Shown here: positions 1-9,383 of the stretch, in pieces
How positions within the stretch are numbered: the stretch's first letter is position 1
Layout: every line of letters begins with the position of its first letter
Source of the DNA: Clostridia bacterium
GTDB taxonomy: Bacteria > Bacillota > Clostridia > UBA1212 > UBA1255
DNA length: 59,813 nt
Reading direction: 5' to 3'
NCBI GenBank assembly: GCA_016287565.1
Contig: JAEFAM010000002.1
Span: forward strand, 71,648 to 131,460
Notes under the pieces: model-generated
Databases searched by the model: none
The model's input: the letters and a program-made list of their open reading frames with translations, nothing else
What the model was told of the DNA's origin: nothing
Position numbers and translations under genes: made by a program

Positions 1-248
1 CTGCTTTTCTTTCAGCATCCTGGTGTACTTTTCGGTGAGAGCCTCGAGTTCCTCCTGGCGGGAGGCTATCTTGGAATTTACGGCGGCGATCTCGTCGGCC
101 AGATCGTCCTTCCGGTCTCCTTTATCGCCTATCTGATCTTTTATGTCGTCGAGTGACGAAGACAGCACCCTGCTCCCTCCGACTACGAAGGAGGTCAGCA
201 GGACAGCTGCGAGAAGTGTTATGATAATTATATAGCGCTTTTTCATTT
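1..248 (-). CDS. Membrane-anchored coiled-coil protein, N-terminal part only
   Basis: The gene runs off the left edge, so only about 82 residues are visible. They start with MKKR and a hydrophobic helix (residues 4-24) that could be a signal peptide or a membrane anchor. From about residue 30 the sequence is charged and heptad-like (KDQIGDKGDRKDDL, then AAVNSKIASRQEEL), as in a coiled coil. This arrangement is seen in peptidoglycan hydrolase activators and other envelope proteins, but the functional domain is outside the window, so no function is assigned. The start ATG at 248 is preceded by an AGAGG-type ribosome binding site and lies about 55 bases downstream of a good promoter. Confidence 0.7.
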
Positions 249-308
249 GTAGCCTCTTTTTCGGATCGAAACGGGCATTCCGCCCCATGCCTGCAAAGAA
301 TCATGGTA

Positions 309-337
309 ATTATATCATCACAGGTCCGAAAGCGCAA
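309..337 (-). promoter_or_regulatory. Sigma-A type promoter for the partial gene 1-248
   Basis: Read on the minus strand there is TTGCGC at 337-332, a 17-base spacer and a perfect TATAAT at 314-309. It lies just downstream of the ttcA-like stop codon and points into the truncated gene. Confidence 0.7.
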
Positions 338-349
338 ATGTATTTTTTG

Positions 350-1081
350 TTACGAAACCGTGTCCTTGTCCCATATACCCCGCTTTACGGCGCCGAAAAT
401 GTTGAGGCGCAGCATCTCGTTGTCCATGGGAAGGTTCCGGAGGAGCTCCTTCATATTTGCCCGCTCGCTGGTCTTGTCCGAGGGGCAGGGATTGAACATC
501 ACCGGCAGGCCCGCGACTTTGGCATACTGCTTTATGAGTTTTTCTTCTACGTATATGAAGGGCCTGGCCACGTGCACGCCGGCGCGCTCCAGCCAGGTGT
601 CCGGCTCGAAGCAGAAGAAGCGCCCTTCGTAAAAGAGGCTCAGCATAGCCGTCTCGATAACGTCGTCTTTGTGATGGGCAAGGGCCACCACGCTGGCGCC
701 CAGCCGTTTCGCTTCGTTGTTCAGGGCTCCCCTTCTGAGGTTGGCGCACAGCGCGCAGGGGTTCGGCTCTTTTTTTACGTCGAAAACTATTTCAGCGATC
801 CGCGTGTCGACGATATGCAGCGGCACTCCCAGAGAGTCGCAGAACCCCCGTATGGATTTCGGGTCAACGCCTTCGAACCCCAGGGACACGTGCACCGCCT
901 CCAGCGTGAACCGCTTCGGGTAGAACCGCCTCAGCTGCGCCAGCACCGCCAGCAGCGCCAGGCTGTCCTTGCCCCCGGACAATCCCACGCATACCACGTC
1001 TCCGTCGCGTATGAGGTTGTATTCCTGCACCGCCCGCCTGGTGAGGCTGAGCAGTCTTCGCATCAGATCTTTTTCAGTCAT
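350..1081 (-). CDS. ttcA: TtcA-family tRNA 2-thiocytidine biosynthesis protein
   Basis: This 243-residue PP-loop ATPase is expected to adenylate cytidine 32 of certain tRNAs and replace its oxygen with sulfur, using an iron-sulfur cluster. The PP-loop SGGKDS is at residues 35-40. Cys109 and Cys112 form the family CxxC in the sequence PCALC, and Cys199 in NPCPSD fits the third cluster ligand. The length is slightly shorter than the proteobacterial enzyme. It lies 33 bases downstream of the GH99-like lipoprotein gene on the same strand, so it may be read through from that operon, although there is no functional link. TilS (tRNA lysidine synthetase) is the main alternative, but TilS lacks the CxxC and is longer. 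Confidence 0.85.
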   Translation of the reverse strand: MTEKDLMRRLLSLTRRAVQEYNLIRDGDVVCVGLSGGKDSLALLAVLAQLRRFYPKRFTLEAVHVSLGFEGVDPKSIRGFCDSLGVPLHIVDTRIAEIVFDVKKEPNPCALCANLRRGALNNEAKRLGASVVALAHHKDDVIETAMLSLFYEGRFFCFEPDTWLERAGVHVARPFIYVEEKLIKQYAKVAGLPVMFNPCPSDKTSERANMKELLRNLPMDNEMLRLNIFGAVKRGIWDKDTVS

Positions 1082-1114
1082 AATCCTGACCCTTTACCGG
1101 CCTCGCGTGCGGGC

Positions 1115-3022
1115 TCAGCCCAGATATTGATAGCTGAGGCGTCCCATGGGCAAGGACAGGCCGGTCACGTAATAATCCATTATGTCGGAGGGATTTTCCA
1201 CTCCGTCCGCCAGCTTGAAATAGAACCGGTCGACGCCCTCGTCCATCCCCAGCACGGAGCGGGGCAGCTTCACCTGCATTACGCTGCCGTCGATGATATA
1301 TTCCGCCTCTCCCGCTTTGGTACCGGAAAAGTCCGCGGACAGTTTTTCCACCGTCAGCTTCCCTTCTCCCGCGTCTGCGCGGCCGATTACGAATTCGTAG
1401 CTTTCCCAGCCTTTGGCCTCTACTTTTCCGGTGCCGATGAATATGTTCATCCAGCCCGTATCCCCGTCTTTCCTGGCCTCGATATCCCCCTCCGCCCGGA
1501 TGAGGAAGTAGAAATTGTCCGCGTCGTGGGCGACTCTGATCTCGTTGACGTTGGTGCGGAAAGCGGCGGTCTCGTAATGGACGGTGGGAGCGGCCCCGTT
1601 GCTGTTGCGGGCTTTATTGACCACTATCTGGTTGCGGAACACTGATGCCACGCCGTCCCAGGCGGAAAGGTCGGAAGTCATGGGCACCGTCACGTCCGGG
1701 GAGTCGAACTGGCTGCCCGGTCCGATCGCAACGTTTTTGTACGCCCTTATATTCCTGGCCAGCTGCACGTAGAACGCGTCGTTGTAGCCGCCTTTCATCA
1801 TCTCGATGTCCCGGGAGAATTCCATGTCCGCCAGGTCCACCATGGCATATTCGCCGTCGTAGAGGCTCTTTCCGGCCACCCACTCGTTCCAGCCAAGCAC
1901 GAACACCGTGCCCGGGTCCTCTTTAAGGGCCACGTCCCAGGTGGACTGGAAGAACTGGCCTTCATATGCTTTTTCGGGCTCGTTTTTGCCGGTCTCCACG
2001 TTCCAGCCGCGGCCCCAGTTCTTGTCCCCTCTGGTGATGGAGAAAGACATGGGAATGGCGGGGTGGCTGGCCACGGCAACGTTTATGACGTCGTTGTGCA
2101 CCGGCGCCGGATAGGTCCATTCGATCCAGGGGAAGCCGTTTTCCTTGTACGCTTCGCTGGGCCACTGGGAGTCGCGGAAGGAGAAGAATTCCAGTATCTC
2201 GTCGGACAATTTATTGGACTTGTAGTCTTTCTCTCTCGACCGCACCTCCATATAATCCGCCTCTTCGCTGATGTTGCCGATGATCAGGGGCTTTCCGTCA
2301 ACATAGTACCACACGTCCTTGTAGGAGCCTTTTTTGTAGTAGCTGTTGTACAGGTTGGTGATGACCCGGTGGGAATAGGCGTTGGTGTAGAAGACGAGCC
2401 CCGGGACCTTCCAGCCGGCGTTGATCAGCTTCATGGATTCGTTTATGATCTTGCCCACCACAGTGTCGTAGGTGACGGCGTTGGTAACGTCGAAGGCGAT
2501 GAAATCCACGCCTGCCATGGACAACAGCGCCAGATGGCGGCGGATGACCCAGCTGTCGGAGGAGTTGTAGTACCCGTACAGCGGCTGGCCCCAGAAGTAT
2601 CCGGCGCCGGCGGGGGCAATTTCGTTGTCCGTCTTGAACATCAGCTCGATGCCGTTGTCCAGCTTCAATATCTCGGTGACGTCATATATCTTGTCGCCGC
2701 CGTGCTGCCCGAGAGTGCAGAAGTAGAAGATGCCTACGTTGCGCTCCTTGTCCTTCTTTTCTCCGGCCGCCGGTTCGACGGTGCGCTGAAACTGGTCGAT
2801 GCCGACTATATAGTTGTTGGTATATCCGTTCCTGTAATATTCCGCAGGCGTAATATCGCTGATGATCTTCACGGAATCGTCCTCCTCTTCACCGTCGCCC
2901 GTGCCGCTGCCGCCGCCTCCGCCTGCGCAGCCTGCAAGTCCCAGGACGCCCAGTGCCAGTACCGCGCACAGTATCAGGCTCAACGATCTTTTTAAAATAT
3001 CCGAAACGTTAAAACGACTCAT
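1115..3022 (-). CDS. Lipoprotein with GH99/GH71-like barrel and CBM9-like C-terminal domain
   Basis: The 635-residue product begins with a lipoprotein signal peptide whose lipobox LAGC places the lipid-modified Cys near residue 32, followed by a Gly/Ser/Asp/Glu-rich linker. The central part (about 90-470) resembles the (beta/alpha)8 enzymes of the GH99/GH71 group (motifs VGIFYFCTLGQ, YFWGQPLYGYY, GWNEWVAG). The C-terminal 150 residues (NEIRVAHDADNFYFLIRA) look like a family-9-type carbohydrate-binding domain. It is a paralog of the protein at 50251-52410: both share the 'F-W-x-PIYGYY', 'GWNEW' and C-terminal patterns. The ATG overlaps the stop of the upstream glycosidase by 4 bases (ATGA), so the two are translationally coupled. 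Substrate is unknown; mannan or another glycan is a guess from the family. Confidence 0.75.
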   Translation of the reverse strand: MSRFNVSDILKRSLSLILCAVLALGVLGLAGCAGGGGGSGTGDGEEEDDSVKIISDITPAEYYRNGYTNNYIVGIDQFQRTVEPAAGEKKDKERNVGIFYFCTLGQHGGDKIYDVTEILKLDNGIELMFKTDNEIAPAGAGYFWGQPLYGYYNSSDSWVIRRHLALLSMAGVDFIAFDVTNAVTYDTVVGKIINESMKLINAGWKVPGLVFYTNAYSHRVITNLYNSYYKKGSYKDVWYYVDGKPLIIGNISEEADYMEVRSREKDYKSNKLSDEILEFFSFRDSQWPSEAYKENGFPWIEWTYPAPVHNDVINVAVASHPAIPMSFSITRGDKNWGRGWNVETGKNEPEKAYEGQFFQSTWDVALKEDPGTVFVLGWNEWVAGKSLYDGEYAMVDLADMEFSRDIEMMKGGYNDAFYVQLARNIRAYKNVAIGPGSQFDSPDVTVPMTSDLSAWDGVASVFRNQIVVNKARNSNGAAPTVHYETAAFRTNVNEIRVAHDADNFYFLIRAEGDIEARKDGDTGWMNIFIGTGKVEAKGWESYEFVIGRADAGEGKLTVEKLSADFSGTKAGEAEYIIDGSVMQVKLPRSVLGMDEGVDRFYFKLADGVENPSDIMDYYVTGLSLPMGRLSYQYLG

Positions 3023-4554
3023 TTCTTTCCTCCCGCGTGTACGACCACAGTCTTTCCTCCGGCGCGTATCTCCACGTCGGCTTCTACGGTGCTCTCTATC
3101 TTTATCTCAGGGAATTCGTCTGCGCTTTTTCGGGCTCCGGCGAACAGATCCAGCGTGCCGCCTTTGAAAGGATAGCGGCGTATACCGTGGCTCTCGGTGA
3201 GGCGCAGATCCCAGACGATCTTTCCGTCCAGGGCATATGGCCTGATGCCGAAAACGTACTCGAAAAACACGGATATCGGAGCCAGCCCGGTCCAGCCCAC
3301 GAACTCGTCCTTGGCAGGGATCCCCGGTCCGTCCCGCTCCGGAGCGTAATTCTCGAAAAGCGTCCCGGTCTCGTTGAACGTCCTGACGACGCAGCCCAGG
3401 TAGTCTTTCGCTATCTCGTGGGCAAGCTTCCCTGCCCTTTCGGTCCCCAGGCCGTCGAGCCCTTTCAGGATCATATAATTGGTGGGCGCCCAGACAGAGC
3501 CCAGCCAGTACCCTCCGTCGGGGCAATAATGGGGATCGTCCGCGGACAGCGTGGGCACGCGGTTGTGGCGTTTGAACTCCGCCGGATCGTCCAGGTGGCC
3601 GATAAATCTCGCTCTTCTCTCTTCCGGCACGATCCCCGCCAGCAGCGTCCAGTATGCGCCCGCGGACTTGACCCCGGTGAGCGTACCGTCCCGCCGCCTG
3701 TCGAAATAGAATCCGTCAACGTCGCTCCACATGGTCCTGTTGATCACGTCTTTAAGGAACTCCGCCTCCCGCTTCAGCTCCCCGGTCTCTTCCTGCCTCC
3801 CCAGCAGCTCCCCCATCTGCGTCAATATCCTCGCGGACAGGTATTGCTGTGCGCATGCGTCTATCCAGCTCAAAAAGCCGTGGGACGAACCCGGATCGTA
3901 CCCCGCTTCAGCCCTCGGCTGGTTGTCCATGCCGCAGGCAAGGCCGCAGCTCCAGTAGGTACCGTCCTGCCAGGAGCGGTGGAGCCGGAGCCAGTTGTGG
4001 TACGCCATCAGCGGGTCGAAGACCTTGCCAAGCCTGGAGCCGTTGCCGGTGGTCTGGTAGTATTCCCACTCCGCCCAGGGAAGCACGTTGGGCCCGGTCG
4101 ATGCGGGATCGTCCCTGGAAAACTGCTCCATGCCGTCGGTCTCGCTTATCTCGCGGCAGATGAATCCGTCCCTGTGCTGATGGGAATAGAAATTGTCCAG
4201 CGTCTTCTGGAAATCGAAGGCCAGGACGCCGTACTTGCCGAACATCACTATAAAGGAAGAGTCCCACATAAACAAAAAGCCGTTGAACGCCGTGTCGATG
4301 AAATCCGACACGAACCCGGCTTTCCGGTTGGCTTTTCTGAGGTTTTTGAATGCGGTCCGCCAGGCTTTGTCATAGGCGGCCACCGCGTCGCCGTGGCCTT
4401 CCCAGAAGGGTTCCGGCAGCAGGTCCTTTACCCGGTCGTATTCGGGAAGAGGCGATCCTTCGCAGGAGGCTCCTTCCGTCAAAAAAACGTTTTTCTGAAC
4501 GTGTGGTTCAGGCACGTAAAACAGATTTCCGTCGCGTGTAAAAATATCGTGCAT
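3019..4554 (-). CDS. Trehalase/GH63-like (alpha/alpha)6 glycosidase
   Basis: This 511-residue protein has no signal peptide and is probably cytoplasmic. Its motifs FMWDSSFIVMFGKYG, LPWAEWEYYQTTGN, DGFYFDRRRDG and GSVWAPTNYMILKGL fit the alpha-alpha toroid of GH63/MGH-type glycosidases, often annotated as 'trehalase family'. The family hydrolyses alpha-linked glucosides or mannosyl compounds; the exact substrate cannot be read from sequence. The start ATG has a strong GGAGG site 8 bases upstream and a promoter directly in front. It is the first gene of an operon with the GH99-like lipoprotein, which suggests that the lipoprotein acts outside and this enzyme finishes the product inside. Confidence 0.75.
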   Translation of the reverse strand: MHDIFTRDGNLFYVPEPHVQKNVFLTEGASCEGSPLPEYDRVKDLLPEPFWEGHGDAVAAYDKAWRTAFKNLRKANRKAGFVSDFIDTAFNGFLFMWDSSFIVMFGKYGVLAFDFQKTLDNFYSHQHRDGFICREISETDGMEQFSRDDPASTGPNVLPWAEWEYYQTTGNGSRLGKVFDPLMAYHNWLRLHRSWQDGTYWSCGLACGMDNQPRAEAGYDPGSSHGFLSWIDACAQQYLSARILTQMGELLGRQEETGELKREAEFLKDVINRTMWSDVDGFYFDRRRDGTLTGVKSAGAYWTLLAGIVPEERRARFIGHLDDPAEFKRHNRVPTLSADDPHYCPDGGYWLGSVWAPTNYMILKGLDGLGTERAGKLAHEIAKDYLGCVVRTFNETGTLFENYAPERDGPGIPAKDEFVGWTGLAPISVFFEYVFGIRPYALDGKIVWDLRLTESHGIRRYPFKGGTLDLFAGARKSADEFPEIKIESTVEADVEIRAGGKTVVVHAGGKK

Positions 4555-4587
4555 CCCGAAGGCCTCCGCATTTGATCAGGTGCCTTT

Positions 4588-4617
4588 ATTTTACATTCGC
4601 GGAGCGGGCGTTGTCAA
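4588..4617 (-). promoter_or_regulatory. Promoter of the GH63-like/GH99-like operon
   Basis: On the minus strand a perfect TTGACA (4617-4612) is followed by an 18-base spacer and TAAAAT (4593-4588). The -35 box overlaps the stop codon of the transglutaminase gene, so the glycosidase genes have their own start even though they follow the preceding operon closely. Confidence 0.7.
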
Positions 4618-7600
4618 TTCCGGCCGCCCTCTGCGGGCTCTTTCTTTTTGTGAAAATAATATCTGCACAGCACGAATATCAGGATGCCGATCTCGGCGGC
4701 AACCACCGCGGTGATGATGATATATACGGCGGGATCCGTTTCGTCGGGAGCCTCGAACACGCTGACCGTGACGCTGGAAGCGGTGTCGATAAAGTCGTTG
4801 ACGCCGTCGCCGTTGAGGTCCGCGGCCCGGAGCGTGGCAGAGACTTCTCTTGTCCCGGGATTGAGGCCGGTGAGCAGGTCGCTGTCGGTAAACACCGCCA
4901 CGAAATCGCTTTCGTTGGAATAATCCACCGCGACATTGGAGACCTTGTCCGTCCATTTAAGCGACGCCAGGTCTGCGGTCTCGTCCACCTGCAGGCTCAC
5001 GGACAATCCCTGCACGTCGTATCTGCCGGGCTTCACCGTCAATTTTCCGGGAGTGAAATATATGATATATTCTCCGGTCACGTCGTTGCCCTCTGCGTCA
5101 ACGATCTGCAGCATCGCCATCGTATTGTCGCTCTCTCCCGCGTACAGCCCGGCGCCTCCTGCCTTGAAGCGTATGGCATGTCCCTCTTTCAGTACGCCGT
5201 GAGTCAGCGAATATCCGTCGGAAGTGAGGTACGTGCCGTCGAATTCTTTCTCAGCGCTGTCGCTTTCGATATGGAGAAGCACGTATTCTCTGCCGTTCTC
5301 GGCGGTGATATATACGATGCCGTCGCGGGAATATTTGCCCTCGATCTTTCCGTAGTCCTCCGGATCAGGCAGCATGCGGATATGCTCCAGAGGCAGCACG
5401 GTGACGGTGCGGGAGACGGTCACTTCGGGTGTATGCACGTCCCTGGGAGAATCTTCTCCGAGGTCGTAGGAGGCAAGATAGGTGTAGCTGCCCGCATGGC
5501 TCATTACCAGCTCCGTGACGTAATCCCCTGCCGCGGTCTCCAGATCCCTGAACCGCACCGTTTCGCCGTACTGATCGCTGAAAAGCGCGGTGTCCGGCAG
5601 CCTGTCTCCGGTATATGCGGTCCATTCTCCGGTCCCGCCGCCGTCCAGGTCGTTCCGGGTCAACGTCTGGCCCACGTATATCTCCACGGGGTCAAGCTCG
5701 ATCTCCCTGGCCCTGACTTCGATGGTGCACTTGCCGTTCTCTATCACCTCGTACTCGCCGGTCACGTCGTTGCCCTCCGCGTCGACCACTTTAAACTCCT
5801 CGGAGCCCGTGATCAGTTTGCCCACGTTGGTTATGGCGGGAGTCCTGGCAACGATCCTGTGCCCTTCCTGCAATATACCCTGCACGCGCAGCTGAACGGT
5901 CTCGGAACGGAGCGGTTCTCCGTCGTAGATCTTTATTGCGCCGCCCATGGTATACACCAGAAGGTTGTATTTCAGCTGAAGCTCTTCCGCCGGTCTGACA
6001 AGGCCTTCCAGGTCTTCGGGAGTCTGGTCCTCTTCCTCCCCGGAAGAAGGCGGCGTCACTTCTACGGGGATCCAGCCTATGCCTTCCAGGAGGACTTCCA
6101 CCCAGGCGTGGGCCTGCTTGAAAGTATAATCGTTGCCGTTTACCGTGTCGGTCACGTTGGCAAGGAATCCGGTGGTATATCTGGCGGGTATTCCCAGGGC
6201 GCGGTAAAGGGCGACCGCCGCCGAAGCGAAGTGGTTGCATATGCCCTGCCTGCTCTCGGTGAGGAAATATATGATGGGATCGGCGTCCGAAGGGATCGCG
6301 GGGAATTTCATTTTATATTCGCACCGGGAGGTGATATACTCCTGAACGTCCCGGATGACCGTAGGAGAATCGGCCCTTATCCCGGCCTCCGCCAGAAGCG
6401 TTTTAGCCGTGTTCAGCACGTTCTCCGGAAGCTCGGTGCACAGGTCCGCGGCCTTGATATAGTAGTTTCCGGTGCCGGAGACGCGGGGCAGCGAGACCAG
6501 CTTCGAAATATCGAACTGGGTCACCTGGCTGTAGGTCAGCTCATATCCCGTGTCAAGGTATACGGCATCATCGTCGTAGGAAGCGTTCCTGGAAATGCAG
6601 TCGGAGAAACAGGGCACCGCCAGGACGCCGTCGGCAATAAGATCGGTCACCCTGACTTTGTTGTTCTGGATATAACCGGCGGAAATAAGCGTCGAGTAAG
6701 TCATAGTGAGCGGAGTCACGGACAGGTCGATCAGATGTTTCTGGTCGTTGACCCAGCTCTTTCCGTTGTAGTCCGTATAGCTCTTCACCCTGAGATATAT
6801 CTGGCCGGGGCGGTCGCTGACAACGTGGCCGGCTACGTTGTCCGAGGGGTCGAATGATTCGGTGGATATTCCACCGTTCAGCATTTCCTTGGAGCCGGAT
6901 TCTACGGGGTTGCCTCCCTGGCTTTCTCCTCCGTGGGTATCGGGCTGGCCGTCCTCTCCCGGGATGCCGTCTTCCCCGGTGCCGTGGCCCTTTACTTCTT
7001 CGTCGTATCTGATCTGTTCCAGTTCGTCCTTGTCGAATACCACTATGTACGTTATATCGTAGCTGGAATTCCGCATGGAATTGTCCCTGCCGCAATATAT
7101 ATCCACAGCTGCTTTCTTTTCGAACTGGTCGAATGGAACGCTGAAGCCGATCCCTCTCGGTATGATAAAGTCGTGGTCGGCGATGGAGCCTTTAACTACA
7201 GCGAAACTGCCCACTTCGTAGGATCTGGTGGTGAGATTAGCTCTGGTGTAATATAGTTTTATGGTGATGGGCCGTTTCGTTATCGTAAAGGTGCCGGTCT
7301 CGCAGGTAACGTCGTAGCAGTTGTTGACCAGGCGGCCGTTGTTGTACAGGTTCACGTTGAATGTGTTGCGCCAGGTTCCGGCGGTGACCTTGGAGGCAAA
7401 TTCAAAATAGCCTATCGTATCCGTTTCCGCCACGGTCCCTTTCACCACTTCGGCGCCGTGATACTCTTTCGCATAGCCGTCGTACACGGTGGTGTCTCCG
7501 TCGATGCTGCGGACGGTTATGGGCCTTGGATATATGTTCAGGTCTCCGTATTCGTACGATACGTCGTAATGGCCGGTGACGTTCTTTCCGGTACTTTCCT

Positions 7601-8684
7601 CGAAAACTTCCGCCGTGATCCTGTTTTTGTACGTTCCTACCACCAGGATCTTTTCGCCGGCGATCTCCAGGCGGTCTCCCTCCAGAAGCGCTCCGGAGGC
7701 GATGGAATACTCGCCGCTCTCGAACTCGTACCCGTCGTATACCTTGTCCGTATCCGGCGTGGCCAGTTTCAGTTCGATGGGGTCAACGCGCAGTTCTCCC
7801 GGCAGCACGGTAATTTCGTAGCAATAGGTCACGTTGCCCAGAGGCCCTTCGATCTCAAATCCGTCAATTGCGTTTTTATACTTTCCCACTTCCGTATGGC
7901 GCGTGTCCGGGAACTTCACCGTCAGCATATCGCCCCCGGCAAGAGATCCTTCCCGGATCTCATATTCTTCCGCCGTGATGGGAAGCCTGTCGTAGGTCTT
8001 CCGGGCCGAACCGGTGACGATGGTAACGGGCCGGGGCAATACTTCCACGTTGCCCGCTTCGAAGGTGACTTCGTAGCAGAACGTAACGTCCTCGCCTCTG
8101 GCATTGACGATCTTCGCGGTCAATATCTCCGCCTTTCCTGCCCCTGCCGTTTTTACGTGATCTATCTGCGCGAAGGCCAGCCTGTCCCCCTCCGCCAGAT
8201 TGTCGCAATCTATCACGTCCAGCGGATCGGTCTCATCGCCGTAAACGGTACTGAAATCCGTTATCCTTAAAGTGAGAGGCCGCTTTTCCACCTGGAGCGC
8301 CGCTTCCTGGGTCCTGACCATTCCGAAAGGATTTACTGTGCGCGCCTCCACGGAATACTCACCTATAGTCAGCTCCCTGAGGGAATCTACGGCTGCGGGA
8401 TCAACCGCCACGGCTGCCTGACCGCTCTCTGGGCCCTCTTTTACGCTGTAGTCGACGCCGCTTAAAAACGCCTTCGTGGAACTCAGCCTGGCGTCTCCGT
8501 ACACGTACCGTCCGGAAGCGAGGGTGCCCAGATAAGCGCCCGTGAAGAACAGCAGGAGAAATACGGCGGCAACCGCAAGTACCGCGGCGACGGTCAAAAG
8601 GACGCGATGCTTCTTCAGCCAGTTTTCCATGGCCGTTCTTCTTGCCGCGCGCTTTTTTATTTTTGACACGTATTCGTCGTACAT
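4614..8684 (-). CDS. Giant membrane-anchored transglutaminase with MBG-type repeats
   Basis: The product (about 1356 residues from the chosen start) has a short basic cytoplasmic tail, a membrane helix (about 27-50), a long outer region and a C-terminal helix plus basic tail (about 1316-1345). The outer region starts with at least five MBG/YDG-like beta repeats (VYDGYEF, TVYDGYAKEY, 'V..G.Y.N', 'RPITI'). A transglutaminase core follows: Cys in QGICNHFASA (near 813), His in QAHAWVEV (near 857) and Glu in WIPVEVTPP where many relatives have Asp. More Ig-like repeats follow, then a Ca-binding-like DLNGDGVND loop. An ATG at 8684 with GGAG seven bases upstream was chosen; a GTG at 8765 extends the frame by 27 residues but has no ribosome binding site. 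It is the last gene of the McrB-like operon. Confidence 0.85.
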   Translation of the reverse strand: MYDEYVSKIKKRAARRTAMENWLKKHRVLLTVAAVLAVAAVFLLLFFTGAYLGTLASGRYVYGDARLSSTKAFLSGVDYSVKEGPESGQAAVAVDPAAVDSLRELTIGEYSVEARTVNPFGMVRTQEAALQVEKRPLTLRITDFSTVYGDETDPLDVIDCDNLAEGDRLAFAQIDHVKTAGAGKAEILTAKIVNARGEDVTFCYEVTFEAGNVEVLPRPVTIVTGSARKTYDRLPITAEEYEIREGSLAGGDMLTVKFPDTRHTEVGKYKNAIDGFEIEGPLGNVTYCYEITVLPGELRVDPIELKLATPDTDKVYDGYEFESGEYSIASGALLEGDRLEIAGEKILVVGTYKNRITAEVFEESTGKNVTGHYDVSYEYGDLNIYPRPITVRSIDGDTTVYDGYAKEYHGAEVVKGTVAETDTIGYFEFASKVTAGTWRNTFNVNLYNNGRLVNNCYDVTCETGTFTITKRPITIKLYYTRANLTTRSYEVGSFAVVKGSIADHDFIIPRGIGFSVPFDQFEKKAAVDIYCGRDNSMRNSSYDITYIVVFDKDELEQIRYDEEVKGHGTGEDGIPGEDGQPDTHGGESQGGNPVESGSKEMLNGGISTESFDPSDNVAGHVVSDRPGQIYLRVKSYTDYNGKSWVNDQKHLIDLSVTPLTMTYSTLISAGYIQNNKVRVTDLIADGVLAVPCFSDCISRNASYDDDAVYLDTGYELTYSQVTQFDISKLVSLPRVSGTGNYYIKAADLCTELPENVLNTAKTLLAEAGIRADSPTVIRDVQEYITSRCEYKMKFPAIPSDADPIIYFLTESRQGICNHFASAAVALYRALGIPARYTTGFLANVTDTVNGNDYTFKQAHAWVEVLLEGIGWIPVEVTPPSSGEEEDQTPEDLEGLVRPAEELQLKYNLLVYTMGGAIKIYDGEPLRSETVQLRVQGILQEGHRIVARTPAITNVGKLITGSEEFKVVDAEGNDVTGEYEVIENGKCTIEVRAREIELDPVEIYVGQTLTRNDLDGGGTGEWTAYTGDRLPDTALFSDQYGETVRFRDLETAAGDYVTELVMSHAGSYTYLASYDLGEDSPRDVHTPEVTVSRTVTVLPLEHIRMLPDPEDYGKIEGKYSRDGIVYITAENGREYVLLHIESDSAEKEFDGTYLTSDGYSLTHGVLKEGHAIRFKAGGAGLYAGESDNTMAMLQIVDAEGNDVTGEYIIYFTPGKLTVKPGRYDVQGLSVSLQVDETADLASLKWTDKVSNVAVDYSNESDFVAVFTDSDLLTGLNPGTREVSATLRAADLNGDGVNDFIDTASSVTVSVFEAPDETDPAVYIIITAVVAAEIGILIFVLCRYYFHKKKEPAEGGRN

Positions 8685-8798
8685 ATCCGTTCTCCGTCCG
8701 TATCGTCCCTGTGTTTTCTCTTCGACCTGTCGTCTCTGTTCAGTCGTTTTGTCCCGGTCCTTCACCTGCGGCCCGTTATTTTCATAAACCTGACCGCC

Positions 8799-9383
8799 TT
8801 AATAACGGCCTGTCCTGTCGTCGCTGCGTATGATCCGCGTGCCCTCTCGACCTTCCGAGTCCTCCCATATCACCGTGACTTCGGCTCTCAACTCGCCCAT
8901 GCCCTTCAGAAAACTCAGATCCGTCTCAAGCATTTTAGCGCTCAAGGGCTGAACGGTAAATAATTCACCCAATATTCCCGAATTTATCAACTTGTCGTCT
9001 TCCGTATAGATGCGGTAGAACGCCGAGAGCACCTTTACGGCACCTTTTTCGGTATCGTTTTCGTTGGAAACGGAGACGCCCAGTTTGTAATGCTCTAATT
9101 CTACGCCCTCGGAGTACCCGGTACCGACCAGACTCAAGAAGCAGTACCCGGAAACCTCCGCTTCGGAAGGGGCGTATGGCGTTTGCGCGGGAGGGACGGT
9201 GTTCTCTCTGGGAGGAGCGGTAAATTCCGGCCTGACCGTGGCGATCTCCCTGGAGGATTCGACTTTGAACACGCCCGTTTTAGCGCATATCACCAGCACG
9301 AGGCCCACCAGCGCCAGCGCGGCGATCACTCCCGCCAGCGGCAGCACGATCCTGTTCATACCGGCTTTTTCGCTGTCACGCAT
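8799..9383 (-). CDS. Small membrane-anchored protein of the McrB-like operon
   Basis: The 194-residue protein has one N-terminal membrane helix (about 12-32), a Pro/Thr-rich stretch (APPRENTVPPAQTPYAP) and an outer beta-rich domain of about 130 residues (VSVSNENDTEKGAVKVL, MLETDLSFLKGMGELRAEVTVI). The domain could be an FxLYD-like or Ig-like fold with a role in complex assembly, but it is not recognised with confidence. Its ATG overlaps the stop of the first ATPase gene (TGATG), so the two are translationally coupled, and the transglutaminase follows. This tight linkage suggests that it bridges the cytoplasmic ATPases and the surface enzyme; that is inference. Confidence 0.75.
   Translation of the reverse strand: MRDSEKAGMNRIVLPLAGVIAALALVGLVLVICAKTGVFKVESSREIATVRPEFTAPPRENTVPPAQTPYAPSEAEVSGYCFLSLVGTGYSEGVELEHYKLGVSVSNENDTEKGAVKVLSAFYRIYTEDDKLINSGILGELFTVQPLSAKMLETDLSFLKGMGELRAEVTVIWEDSEGREGTRIIRSDDRTGRY

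Noticed and set aside
287-1645. Plus-strand frame opposite ttcA and the lipoprotein
   Set aside because: Antisense to two well-supported genes, without a start signal.
4572-6857. Long plus-strand open frame opposite the transglutaminase gene
   Set aside because: It lies fully antisense to a gene with recognised motifs, has no ribosome binding site, and its composition mirrors the other strand. Long antisense frames are common in GC-rich coding DNA.
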